Shown one piece after another: positions 48,647 through 64,000 of a stretch of 64,000 nt of DNA. The notes below the pieces were generated by a model, which searched no databases, was not told the DNA's origin, and saw only the letters and a list, made by a program, of their open reading frames with translations. The DNA comes from Carnegiea gigantea (taxonomy: Eukaryota > Streptophyta > Magnoliopsida > Caryophyllales > Cactaceae), in the NCBI GenBank assembly GCA_029747015.1, contig JAKOGI010000127.1, forward strand, positions 1 through 64,000. Direction: 5' to 3'. The position numbers were made by a program, and so were the translations under genes. How positions within the stretch are numbered: position 1 is the first letter of the stretch; each line of letters opens with the position of its first letter.

Positions 48647-49039
48647 AGAAAGTAAGGAAATACAAGGATCCTCATATATAATGATAATTAATTCATTTAA
48701 GTTAATCAAAAGTACTATTAGCTAGCTTATATGCAACCATATGCATGACCAACAGTACATACGACATTGTTTCAGAATAGTCAAAACATCCATTATTTAG
48801 ACTTCAACATCATCCCCAACAATGAAGCCATCCAAATCCATCTCTTGCCTATTCTGCTTCCTTCGACTTTTTTTCCTTGCTAGTTTCCCCTGCTTCTGTT
48901 GCTTGATATTCTCTATTTCTTTATTAGCCCATTTAGCCTCTTGAACACCTCTTTCAACAATAAAATCATTCGTGGCTAAACAAATGTCCTCTACAAGTGC
49001 TGATGACCTTAAAAGACAAGTGGATTGCTATACTTCCTC

Positions 49040-49530
49040 CTACTGTACTGGATCATTGTCAGCTTGTTCAAGTGTATCCTCCTCCACATTGATTTCTGGC
49101 ATTTTGAACAAGTCACGAGGTTCAGTCTTTATCACAACGAGCCAATCTTTGTCTTCAGGTTCTCCTACATAAAAAACCTGCTCTACTTGTGATTCTAATA
49201 CAAATGGCTCATCTGTGCTCAAAGATTGTCCACTTCATACACTGGTTATTCCGTACTCATCAATCTCATATCCTCTTTCTTGATCATGAACATCGTACCA
49301 ATCACACTTGAAAGCAAAAACATGATTCCCATTTGGATATTGCAGCTCACAGACGCCCCTTAATACACCATAGTATTCTTTGTCAGAATAATCACCACCT
49401 CTCACCATGACACCACTGTTTTGACAATTTCTATTTTCTTGTTGATCCAATGTGTGGAACCTAAAACCAGCCACAATATATCCACTATAGCGCCTAACAG
49501 TTCAAAGGGGTAATACAAATTCGCATTTAT
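49040..49530 (-). pseudogene. CACTA-2 TNP2 transposase, C-terminal part (DUF4216 and tail)
   Basis: The reading starts near 49530 with RRYSGYIVAGFRFHTLDQQ. It continues NSGVMVRGGDYSDKEYYGVL, FAFKCDWYDVHDQERG, YEIDEYGITSV, a stop, then DEPFVLESQVEQVFYVGEP and WLVVIKTEPRDLF. These are the DUF4216 domain and C-terminal motif of plant TNP2 proteins. It is cut from the rest of the gene by the LARD insertion at 49601. Confidence 0.88.
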
Positions 49531-49553
49531 AGATCCTTATCTATACAGTTCCT

Positions 49554-49600
49554 CCACATACATACATACATACATACAAACATACATACGTACGTACGTA
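49554..49600. repeat. (CATA)n/(CGTA)n microsatellite at the LARD left junction
   Basis: catacatacata... grading into tacgtacgtacg, directly against the LARD LTR. It obscures the target duplication. Confidence 0.9.
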
Positions 49601-52600
49601 CGTAACACCCCCAGCCCCTAGGCCAGAAGCGTTACGCTTTCCTAACTTCTTACTTAATTCCTGGGACGAAACGGGCAGAGTTCCCCCTAAATACTGACCG
49701 TTTCCAGGCTAAAAGCCTTACAATAAGTCCCTGTAAATCAATAGAAGCGCAAAACATTTAAAACATAGCTCCACGGCCACACACCGGAGTTCATAACTCA
49801 ACGAGCCACTCGCTCGGAGTACACCAGCCAGGTTGATTCATGAATAAAGAAGAAATGGACGATACAACTCAACGGTTAACAAAACCGGAATTAAGATTTA
49901 GAAATTAAACCAAGAAGACATCTAACTAACTTGATGGTTGGCTCAGACGGCCGTACAGAGCGACCTTTATACCATATGCATTACATGAACTAGAATAATC
50001 GTTTACAGATCTTTATAAACTAAGAGTACATTACATGACTTCATTAAACACGTAAGATCCCTTCAAATGAGCACATACGACGCCTTGTAAGCAACAATAG
50101 GTTCCTTTTGGACTTATCTGACTGAACTTCTTCCTGTCAGAAAGAAAACCTAGGGAAAAGGGGAAAGAATAGTGGGATGAGTAACCACACGCTCAGTGAG
50201 TATTCCCCAACCCCCTTAAAACCAAAACCGGTGCAGGCAATACTATTTTTACTAGTCACATATCACGTTTCCATACTTTACTATCATAATAGATATTTAT
50301 AGAACCTTCATGGGAGGATCACTAAACATAAACTTCACTTCGACCACTCAGTCACATTCCTAGATTCCTCAACGACGGAGTTCTTTACTAGCAAGCAATT
50401 AGGCACGTGAGTAAGCATCGAAGGCTAAGTATAAGGATCTGTTCTTTTCATAATATAACTTCCTAACACTCCATTTAAACTACACATGAACTCTCAATCG
50501 TATGATGTGTATATAAGGTTATCCCTTTTCATAAGTACACTTTTCTTGGTATTTCATTCATATAATACACATATCACACGCATAAACACGTATTAAGCAT
50601 TTAAGTACCTTTAAACATCATATTAAGCCATATGACACTGTCGCATGCCATTCACATATTAACGTTCATTCATATAATATACGTATCACACACAACGCAT
50701 ATCAAGCATTTAAGTACCTTTAAACATCATATTAAGCAATATGACACCCTCGCATGCTATTCACATATCAACGTTCATGGATAAGTACCTTCATTCATGG
50801 AATTTTTAACGTGCTACAATTTTCTTTCTCATCTTATACACTTTAAATCAGACAGATTTGCTATGGATAAGAATGATGCCACATAAGATTAGAATTCATG
50901 TTCAACCATATTTAAGAATCATTCATAATGCATCCATTGAAAGCTTTCCTTTAATACATAGGCTAAGAATCCACATTCAAACATGCTTGAGGATCATTTC
51001 ATAACTCATTCATTGAAAGCTTTCTTTCTTTCGTTGAAAACGTTTTCTTAGTCTTCAAAGGAAGTTTCATTTCATTTGGTCGTGTAACGACCCTTATAAG
51101 CTTTTCATACATCATTCCATATAGCCTTTTGGGCCCATAAAAAGAACTTCCTTTCCTTTTTAATCGTTTAAAAATGGCAAAGGGCCAATTGCTTTTCTTA
51201 ACTTAGTACGAAAGTACTTCTGGCATAAGATCATTACAGGGTGCTGATTGGGTGAGAACTATTCTGGACCCCATAGTGAGACCTAACGCTCACGCTTAAG
51301 CTCTTACTCCCGGGATGACTACATATAACATATCGGACCATTACATTAGCCCTCATCAGGGCCTCTAGGGTTTATCCGGACTTATCCCCTAGGTTAACAT
51401 TACATCATATCATATTGTCCGCAGGACATTATCTTAGCCACTTAAAGCGTGTCGGCCATAACGGCTAATAATTTTGTTGTGTCTTTTGGTAAAATCATTT
51501 ATCACATACCTCACACTTTTCTAAACCGTTTTAGGGATTCCCCCGTTCAAGCAGGTTCACTCCCAAATACTGTTTGTATAGCGAAAATAGGCCATTACTT
51601 GCTATTAATCATGGCTATTATTAGTTTGAAAACACGAGAAACGTTCTTTGTCAAATCACCACACTTTCACGCATAATGCATCTTAGACATAAAGGGGGAA
51701 AGGGATTCACACGTTTCACATTCAAACACTTCATAATCATTTCAACAACACAATGAGCCACACATGGCCTCGCAATCCACACGATTGCGGTCAATTCACA
51801 ACCCGAACTCCCTCCTCACAAGCACCGTACCACAGGACCTCGAACGCTCATGATTCTTTCCTCAAACCATCCAACTACCAACTCGATTCATCGATTCATT
51901 AATTACAACATACTATCCTATTAGCTTATAAAAATAAAGGGTGAAGCTTAGGTTCTTACCTGAGCATCCAACACCATTCAGCGGTGCGCTACAACAAGCG
52001 TTCATATGGTCACATTTATTCATGAATTGACAACACTTTATTCAATAAATCAAGCATAATTTGATTCTAAGTATATACGATACATTTCGAAGCAACTTTC
52101 CTAAGCATGAATGTACAGAGAACAGAGGTTCGAGTGAAAACTAAACATATTTCAATAGCTTCGAATTTAATTCGTTTACATGCATTAGTTAGTTTAACTC
52201 GAATCGAACCTAAACATGTTTATATAACTTCGAGATTAATTCGTTTAACATGTATTGGCTAAGCTACTTGATTCGGAGCCAGACACCCTTCATTTACCTC
52301 GAAAATTAGCTCATTTGCATGCTTTGGTTAATTAATTCGAATGGAAGCTAAAGACATTAAAAGAACTTCGATTTTAATCCTTTTTCATATATTAGCTAAA
52401 TAACTTAAATAGAAGCTAAGCACGTTAATATAACTTCGATATTAATTCTTTTTCATACATTAACTCATTAACTTGAATCGATGCTAAACACGTTAAACTA
52501 ATTTCGAATTAATATCTCAAGCATGATTTACATTCATGGATTCGAATCGATGCTAAACACGTTTAAATTACTTCGAATTAACAATTCGAGCATGATTTAC

Positions 52601-53849
52601 ATTCATGGGTTCGAATCGATGCTAAACATATCAAACTAACTTCGTTTCTAATTCCTTTTCAAACAATAACTCATTAACTCGATTCGAAGCTAAATATGTC
52701 CATATAAATTCGAATTCGCTGTTCACACAAGACTACGGTTTAGGTGCAGAATTCACATCGATTCTCAATTTCAGGCATGAAACAACCAATTGATTCGAAC
52801 CTAAGCATGAATAACTTATTCCTTGTCATTTCTAACGAATTTAACAAGCCCTAACTTGACATGCAACATCAAACTGCTGAAAATTAACTTCGAAAATAGT
52901 AATAACTTAGGAGGCGAGAACACCCACCTGGGTTAGCCTAGTTTCAACCTCAAACAGTAAATACCAATGCTCCCACGCTGCTAAACCCGAACCCAAGCCC
53001 GTCTGCCAGCAAATTCGAACCCTAGCCCTCGATTCGGTGATGCTTGTGGCGGATTGAGGCTCGATTTTTGGCTCTAATTTATAGAGGAGGCTGGGATGGA
53101 GGTGGGTCACCGGATTTCGGCACGTGGATGGTCGATTTCCGGTGGTGGACGCGTGTCTGGGTCGGTTTCTGGCCGTGAGTCGTGGAGGACGAGGGGTGGG
53201 GAGGTTTGGGCGGTGGTTGGCGTGGCTGAGGGGACCGGTCGTCCCCTTCTCTCGCCGGCGACAGGTGGGTGTGAGGAGGGAGGAGGTGGCCGGCGTTCAT
53301 GGTGGCTGGAGAGGAGGAGAAAACGCAGGGCAGTGAGAGAGAGAGAGAGTGTGTTCGGGGGCGGGGGTCGCGTGAAGGGAGAGGAAGAAAAAGCCTCGCG
53401 CCTAATTACCAAAATACTCCTCCCTTTTTGATCTTTTTATTACAAGCCGATTAACAACAAGCACCGCTAGTTTAGTTCGTATCCCGAACTCTAAATCCGA
53501 ATCACTAATACGGCCTTCTATCGACTATTCATTCCCAAATATGTCAAGGTTCGGTTTTAATAAGCCTCGAAGCTAATTCTACGGTTAACAACCTACTCGC
53601 ATTCAGGAAGCGACTAAATAATTCGAATAACGACTAAATTAAACTATCGATAGGATTTGAAGGCGCAGATAGCACGAACTGATTTTAAATCAATAATAGC
53701 AATAATAATAATCCCCTTTTAAAAAAAATTATAACTCCCAAAAGCACATCGATAATCATTTAACTCATACAGTTACTAAAAATATGGTTTTATAACGTAA
53801 AAAGGAAGACAGGCAACTTAACGTAAAAGTAGCGAAGGCGGGTCTTACA
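49601..53849 (-). repeat. LARD 3' LTR (left copy)
   Basis: The 4249-bp LTR starts CGTAACACCC (first base changed from T) and ends GGTCTTACA on the plus strand. On the minus strand the U3 is about 760 bp, with a TATA-like ctataaatt at the complement of about 53078-53088. R-U5 would then be about 3.4 kb. It contains internal subrepeats at about 50575-50775 and 52440-52640. Confidence 0.9.
53078..53088 (-). promoter_or_regulatory. LARD LTR TATA-like box
   Basis: The minus-strand reading is tcctctataaattag, preceded by a GC-rich U3. The equivalent in the right LTR (about 60167-60177) reads ctataaatcag. It is the best promoter candidate in the LTR. Confidence 0.5.
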
Positions 53850-53862
53850 TTCTCCCCCCTTA
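53850..53862 (-). other. LARD polypurine tract
   Basis: ttctccccccttaaaa, read on the minus strand as a G/A-rich tract, lies directly against the LTR start TGTAAGACCC. Confidence 0.85.
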
Positions 53863-56651
53863 AAAGAATTTCGTCCTCGAAATTCTAAATCTAAGTTCGG
53901 TTTTTCCTAAAATGAACGCACGCAGGTAAGATCTACACGGTGGGTTTCCAAAAGGTTCCATTTTGCAATCACTACTTCTTTTTAAATCAAAAGAAAATTG
54001 TCTTATGGTATCCAGTCTCCTCCTCGCCAATCCTCTTCAAGCATCTACTCGCTCTATTTAGGCGCCGAGGGCAAATCGCATTGAAGAGGGGCAACTGAGT
54101 TGGCGTGGAAAACCATATCGAGTTTGTTTTGAAAAAGAACAGAGATTTCCGATCATCCAGACTTAGTTAGCATGGCGAGCAGTAAATCTATGCATATGCA
54201 TATCTATAAGTGGGCATCGAAAGGCATGACAATCGAGGTAATGACATCTTACGGTCACACACCAGCAGTCTCATTCTAAAAAATGAATTCAAGTCACTTT
54301 TGGGATCACAACGGTTAACATGGAGACTACTATAACACATTTAGAAGAACAAAATGTCACCTAGCACCGCATAGTATCATTTAAGCATAATAGCATCACA
54401 TAGAATCGTTTAAGTATAATAGCATAACATAGTATTGCATAGTGTCAGCAATTCAACACTCAAGTTTCGGGAATGGAGGTAACATGAAACCGGTTGATAT
54501 ACATATTGCAAGCAACAAGTTAGAGGTTATGCCATATCATCAATTACAAAACTTAGATAGTTGGAACAATCGAGTCACATAGCAATCCGACTCGAGTCAA
54601 GCTCATTCACTAGCATACAAAATCGAAGCATTTCAAAACTGAGTTACTTAACCAGGGAGTTTTTATTGTATAGCAAAGTAATGGATACATCACACAGCAT
54701 CACTTAGCGTCACATACAAAACAAACATTCCTATATCATGAGAATATGCAAGTAAGATGACATGCTTATGCCCGTAACTCTGCCCGTTTACGACCTTATT
54801 AAAGGATCACAAGTGTATATCACGACATGGCTCTTTTAAGTTGGATGATATATTTCAATTATCCCTACTTGCAACCATACTCCACACTTTAATGATCAAG
54901 TGATGCAGTGAGGATTTCGATACGACCACAAGTATACTAAGCACATCATTGAGTCTCATAAGGTACCTAGACAATCCCATATTCACACGTTCACACGAGT
55001 ATAGGTCTCTAAGTTCGTGAAGTACTAGCACTCATAATTGTAACATGGTAACATGCAAATGGGAGGACTCTATAACATCAATGGTAGTATTCATAACAAC
55101 TAACAAAAATGCAATGCTAAGGTTCGCCATGAAGTTCACCAATTTACATGTGGCACTCTCAATCATGTCATCCCATGTCATACTGATCAACCAAGCCATC
55201 AAACATTTCACGTACAATCATTCGTAAACCTTGGAGTCACGCATCCAGGTATGATCATGGGTATGCTAGCATGCGATATGATTAGGTATAGAACACGCAA
55301 GGCAAGCAAGTGTGAATGTAACTTCTATGGTTACAAGATTTCTAGCTAAGTAGATGAATAAATAGCGACTTTAACAAAACATAACAATAGGGGCACTTTA
55401 GTTCATATAACAATTAGGCAATTCCCTTAGCCCATCCTGTCGATTAACTTAAGTAGTCCATCTAACTCAATCGTATGCATAATCACACTGAAGGATGTAC
55501 TAACAGTAGGAAATCCAATTACTTCGCTCTTCAATAATATAACTTATCAAGGATTGCTCTAAAACAAGTCTAAGTAATTATATAAGCCCTTTCGAGCTTA
55601 GCATTGCACATAATGTCACAACTGCTGTATCAACCACATTCACCGTAGTAAAAGGCATACAATTTCAAAGTGCGTGTCAGGCTCTCTCTACCTTGTTCTT
55701 TCTGGGTGCATTGGGGTTTGATATAGCAAGAACACTTTCAATTTCACATAGGACATCAAGAACATTGTACAGGTGACAACAAGCATTGCGCTAGATGATG
55801 AGGATAATTTTCATGCAATAGTCAAGAGAAATGCACTGCTATTGCTTAATTTCTATCCAAGCATAACAAAATCTCATTTAATTTCTTTAAACAACTCAGA
55901 ATTCACATATGGGGGGGATCACCTAGTGAGATTCTCAGTCATAGAAAGCTAACTCTAATCACTTGCAAACAAATCGTTAACACATCCGGCAATGCATACA
56001 CCTTGGCATGTGGACACTCAAAATCATTTGATTACACACAGAAAGTTACGCTCATATGGCTAAATCCAAGCATTATTGCAAAGCAAATGCGAGTCTTCGG
56101 TTGCAACAATAAGACTCAACCAAACAATTAAAAAGATCTTGAATGTCAAAGCAAAACCCTAGCTCACTAATCAGGAAGACTTTAACTTTCAAGGTCTTTA
56201 GGCTTTCAAAAGGAAATAGTTTAATTGCTTCTAGCTCTTTCTCTACCAACCTTTGAATACGTCTGCTCACTCCATTATGGGGCCCGAGGAGCAAATCGTA
56301 TTTTAGGGGCAAAGATGAGCGTAGAGTTAAGGCTTTCCAATCGTTCGATTCAAATCATATGTTCTTTAAACATTGGATTAAAATCACCAAAGCATATATA
56401 CGAAACAACTTTCGATTGAGCTAACACTTATCTCATGCACGACAATATGAATCACTCGGCCTATACCTTAACAAATGGTTCTCTCATCCAACCATTCAGC
56501 TTACTGAAGCCGCATCTAACTAGTGAAACGCGCGAACATTCACATAAAACTCGCATTTGCACACAAGGAAGGCATATGTCACATAACCATACAGTGTTCC
56601 TAGGCGACTATATGAAATGCAACACTCAGGTCGCGGCCTATGGTCACAGGA
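53863..56651 (-). other. LARD non-coding interior
   Basis: 2.8 kb between PPT and PBS. No gag, protease, RT or integrase motif was found on either strand; the longest frames are short and unlike any retroelement protein. A roughly 85-base segment at 54040-54130 recurs in diverged form at 56255-56345 (ctcgctc..cgagggcaaatcgca versus ctcactcc..cgaggagcaaatcgta). Confidence 0.8.
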
Positions 56652-56668
56652 CCTTTGCTCTGATACCA
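56652..56668 (-). other. LARD primer-binding site
   Basis: cctttgctctgatacca, complement tggtatcagagcaaagg, is the initiator-Met primer site, four bases from the right LTR. Confidence 0.88.
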
Positions 56669-56672
56669 TCAA

Positions 56673-61086
<4,414 letters not shown>

Positions 61087-61329
61087 AAAAAAAGGGATTA
61101 GAGGGAAACTCAACAGAAACTATAGGTGTCTAATGTATCATAGGTAAGGATACATTACATACACGATTATGTACCCAGCTAGAAAATTCAGCTTTATGTC
61201 TCCGCTGAACATTCCTAGGGTTTTAGGTTGCTAGTTTCTCTGTGTTCCCTAATATTTTTCACAAACATAAGTAGATAGACAATCATATATATGGAAAATA
61301 ATTAATCCTATAAACTCAAGAAAAGAGAA

Positions 61330-64000
61330 CACTTGCTTGACAAATTCTATTAGCTCATCATAGTTATGAAGAACATATAAATGGACTTGCTGAAACTCCT
61401 CTAAGATAAGGTGATGAAGGGTGAATTTCCCTAATAGACGACCCACTGGTCTAAAAATGTCCAAGTCCAACTCAATCTTACTAGGTGCCTTTTGGTCCTC
61501 ATCATCATTTCAAGAGTTGCGATTGAACTTTGTATTCATATTATCCATATACCTAGAACAAAATGTGAGGCATTCGTCCGCTAAATAACCCCTCGTAATT
61601 GAGCCTTCAGGATGTGCTTTATTGCGGATATATGATTTCAAAGTACGTAAATACCTATCAACATAATAAAAAGAAGATATACATAAAATAAGAGGGGTGC
61701 TAAAAAACTGAGTTAGAAATTTTTAATATCACCTCATAGCTTTATCATATACCTCTCTATTGGATACATCCAATGATATCGTACTGGGCCAGCTATCTTT
61801 GCTTCTGCCACCAAATGCACAACCAAATGCACCATAACAGAGAAAAATGATGGTGGAAAGATCATTTCTAGCTTACACAATGTATAAGGAATTTGCCTTT
61901 CAAGGGCATCCAAGCCCTTCATAGTCAAGGCCTTTGAGCACAAGTTCTCAAAAAAATTGCTTAATCCAATAAGAGGTTCGCACACGTGCTTCGGGAGAAG
62001 ACCACGAATCGCAATTGGAAGAAGTTGGTCTAGAAATACATGGTGATCGTGGCTTTTCATACATGAGATTTTTCGCCCATTATCTTTCACACATCAGGAA
62101 ATATTTGAACAATACCCACCAGGGGCCTTCAGATTCAAAAACATCTCATAAAATGCAGATTTTTTGTTACTCATCAAAGTGTAACACCCAACAGGCACAC
62201 GCACTTTATCATCCTCAACTATTGGATGAATATCCTCTTTTATCTCCATTTGAACTAAATCCAAACGAGCCTTTAGAGTATCCTTAGTTTTGCCTTTAAT
62301 ATTCATCAAAGTCCCTATAATGTTCTCAGACACATTTTTTTCTATATGCATTACGTCCAAATTGTGATGCAATTAAGTTTTCCCCAATAAGGTAACTCAG
62401 AAAATATGCTACTCTTTCTGCATCCATACAAACTATTTGTATCATCCACTTTCTTTTTGTACCAGTTTTGCCAAATGGAACTTGACAAAGTTTACTATAG
62501 TGGCTCAATACATCATCACCTGATAAAGAAACAGGAGCATCATCCTTTTCTTTTGTTTTATCAAAGGCATTATCTCACTTTCTCCACCAATGGTTCATCG
62601 GCAGCCATCGTCGATGCCTCATGTATGATGTTTTGCTCCTTATTGAACGAGATCCAGTTCCCTGTGATAAGAAGGACAAGCATATAACACTTTTGTGCAC
62701 TAACCAGACAAGTCAGCATATGCGGGAAAGTCACTAATTGTCCATATGAGTGAAGCATACATGATAAAATTTTGTTTACTGTGTGCATCATATGTTTTGG
62801 CACCAACTTCCCACAACTCTTTTAGCTCCTCAATCAGTGGCTACAAATAAACATCAATATCTATTCCAGGAGAGTTAGGCCCATCAATCAACAAAGATAA
62901 CATAAGGTAGGAAGGCTTCACACATAACCATGGAGGCAGATTATATGGAGTCAACACTACAAGCCAAATGCTATGAGATGTTCCCCCAAAATTGTTGAAA
63001 GGTTGGAAGCCATCTGCAGCCAACCCAAGCCTTACACTACGGTGATCTTCTGCAAAAGATTTAAATTCTTCATCAAAAGACTTCCATGGCGGTGAGTCAG
63101 CAGGATGTCTCATTGTTCCATCATCAGTCCTTTCCTCTTTATGCCAATGCATTTCTTTTGCAGTCTTAGTTGACATAAACAACCTTTGCAATATGGGTTT
63201 TATTGGAAAATATCGTAAAACTTTAAAGGGCACTTTGCTCTCCTCATTTTTCCATCTAGGGGTAAGACATTTCGAACACTGATGGGCGCTTTCATGTTTA
63301 CACCAATACATGACACAATCATTCAGGCAAGCATCAATTTTTATATAATCTAAACCCAGATCACTAATGATCTTTTTGCATTCAGCAAAGAAGCTAGGAA
63401 GGTTACAACCTAGGGTCTCATTTTGAAATTTGAGTAACTGAGTAGAAGAGTTGTCCCTCTAGTGGTTCAAACACTTAAAATGGAGCAATTTCACAATGTA
63501 ATCCAACTTAGAAACATTTGAACCATCCAAAACTAATAGTTCTTTATAGTCCTGAGGTAGCCGATAAAACTGTCCTGTTTCCGTAGTAGGTTCTTCAGTA
63601 GTTTCACTAAGGTCATGCACATTCCTTTCCTCATTCCTGACCAAACTTGTTCCAATTACAACACTAGCAACTTGTAACATGTCCAACATATCTTCATAAT
63701 CAAGATTTTCATTGACTTCAGCTTCATTATTAGCATAAAAATTATCCATGTGTTCTCCACGCTTATCCCATATAGTGTAGCTTTGTAGAATACCATTTTT
63801 TAACAAATCATATCGAAAATCTCCTCTTGTTCTAAAATACACATTAAGGCAATTATTGCATGGGCACCTGATTGTCCTCCTTTCCATTTGTATGCTGTCA
63901 TTTGGAAATGCAACACTAAAAGCAAATTCTAGAAACTTATCAACACCTTGCAGATATTGAGATGTGCTTCGATTTTTCAATTTCGTCCATTCCTTATCAG
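61330..64000 (-). pseudogene. CACTA-2 TNP2 transposase, N-terminal and catalytic parts
   Basis: Runs off the right edge; the start Met lies just outside, since the reading begins DKEWTKLKNRSTS. Domain order on the minus strand is as follows. The transposase-associated domain spans 63990-63459 (DKFLEFAFSVAF, CPCNNCLN). The Transposase_21 core spans about 63350-62100 (IDACLNDCVMYW, KVLRYFPIKPILQRLFMS, ADGFQPFNNFG, and HNLDVMHIEKNVSENIIGTL). The DUF4218 region spans 62090 to about 61500 (SHDHHVFLDQLLPIAIRG, YLADECLTFCSRY). The RPVGRLLGKF region then extends to about 61330. The gene is broken by stops (for example 63459 and 62841) and by frameshifts near 62600. The C-terminal part lies beyond the LARD at 49040-49530. 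Confidence 0.88.

Noticed and set aside
50575..50775. Regularly spaced repeats resembling a CRISPR array
   Set aside because: Contiguous tandem LTR subrepeats in a plant retrotransposon, without unique spacers.
53096..53431. Overlapping 111-aa plus-strand and 101-aa minus-strand frames, repeated at 60185-60520
   Set aside because: They sit in the GC-rich U3 of the LARD LTR, consist of low-complexity Gly/Arg or Pro/Ser, and are copied only because the LTR is duplicated. They lie upstream of the inferred transcription start.

Overview
The window is nuclear DNA of a flowering plant. It is AT-rich, has spliced genes with GT-AG introns, and is dominated by plant-type LTR retrotransposons and CACTA (En/Spm) DNA transposons. 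The species cannot be read from it. Only one candidate host gene was recognised: a divergent phytochelatin-synthase-like gene on the minus strand (about 14948-18472). It reconstructs as six phase-compatible exons encoding about 250 residues. A possible organelle-targeting leader precedes a papain-like catalytic domain whose Cys81-His187-Asp205 spacing equals that of Arabidopsis PCS1 (C56-H162-D180). The C-terminal Cys-rich domain of plant enzymes is absent.

Layout. 1-11006: AT-rich intergenic DNA with a foldback element (1594-2314) and poorly classifiable repeat remnants. 11007-13699: a complete copia-type element with a 5-bp target duplication. It keeps gag and a protease motif but has lost integrase, reverse transcriptase and RNase H (TR-GAG type). 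13705-19239: the phytochelatin-synthase-like gene and its flanks.

19245-42608 is a three-level nest in which the outer and inner target duplications are exact. A minus-strand copia element (TSD TTAGA) carries a CACTA transposon (19433-37354) inside its left LTR. That CACTA carries a 12.2-kb Tekay/Del-like gypsy chromovirus (19708-31944, TSD TGGTG) in its subterminal repeats. The gypsy element has 3-kb LTRs, an extra acidic ORF before gag, and a gag-pol frame broken by stops that all look like single C-to-T or G-to-A changes.

42614-44534 holds a LINE 3' fragment and the start of another copia element. That copia gag is interrupted at 44535 by a second, unrelated CACTA element running off the right edge. 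Its TNP2 transposase gene (minus strand) is split by an 11.3-kb LARD-like element (49601-60938) with two 4.25-kb LTRs and a 2.8-kb non-coding interior.

Order of events: copia before CACTA-1 before gypsy; partial copia before CACTA-2 before LARD. Most coding pieces are decayed. Exon structures and family assignments are sequence readings made by eye, without database searches.
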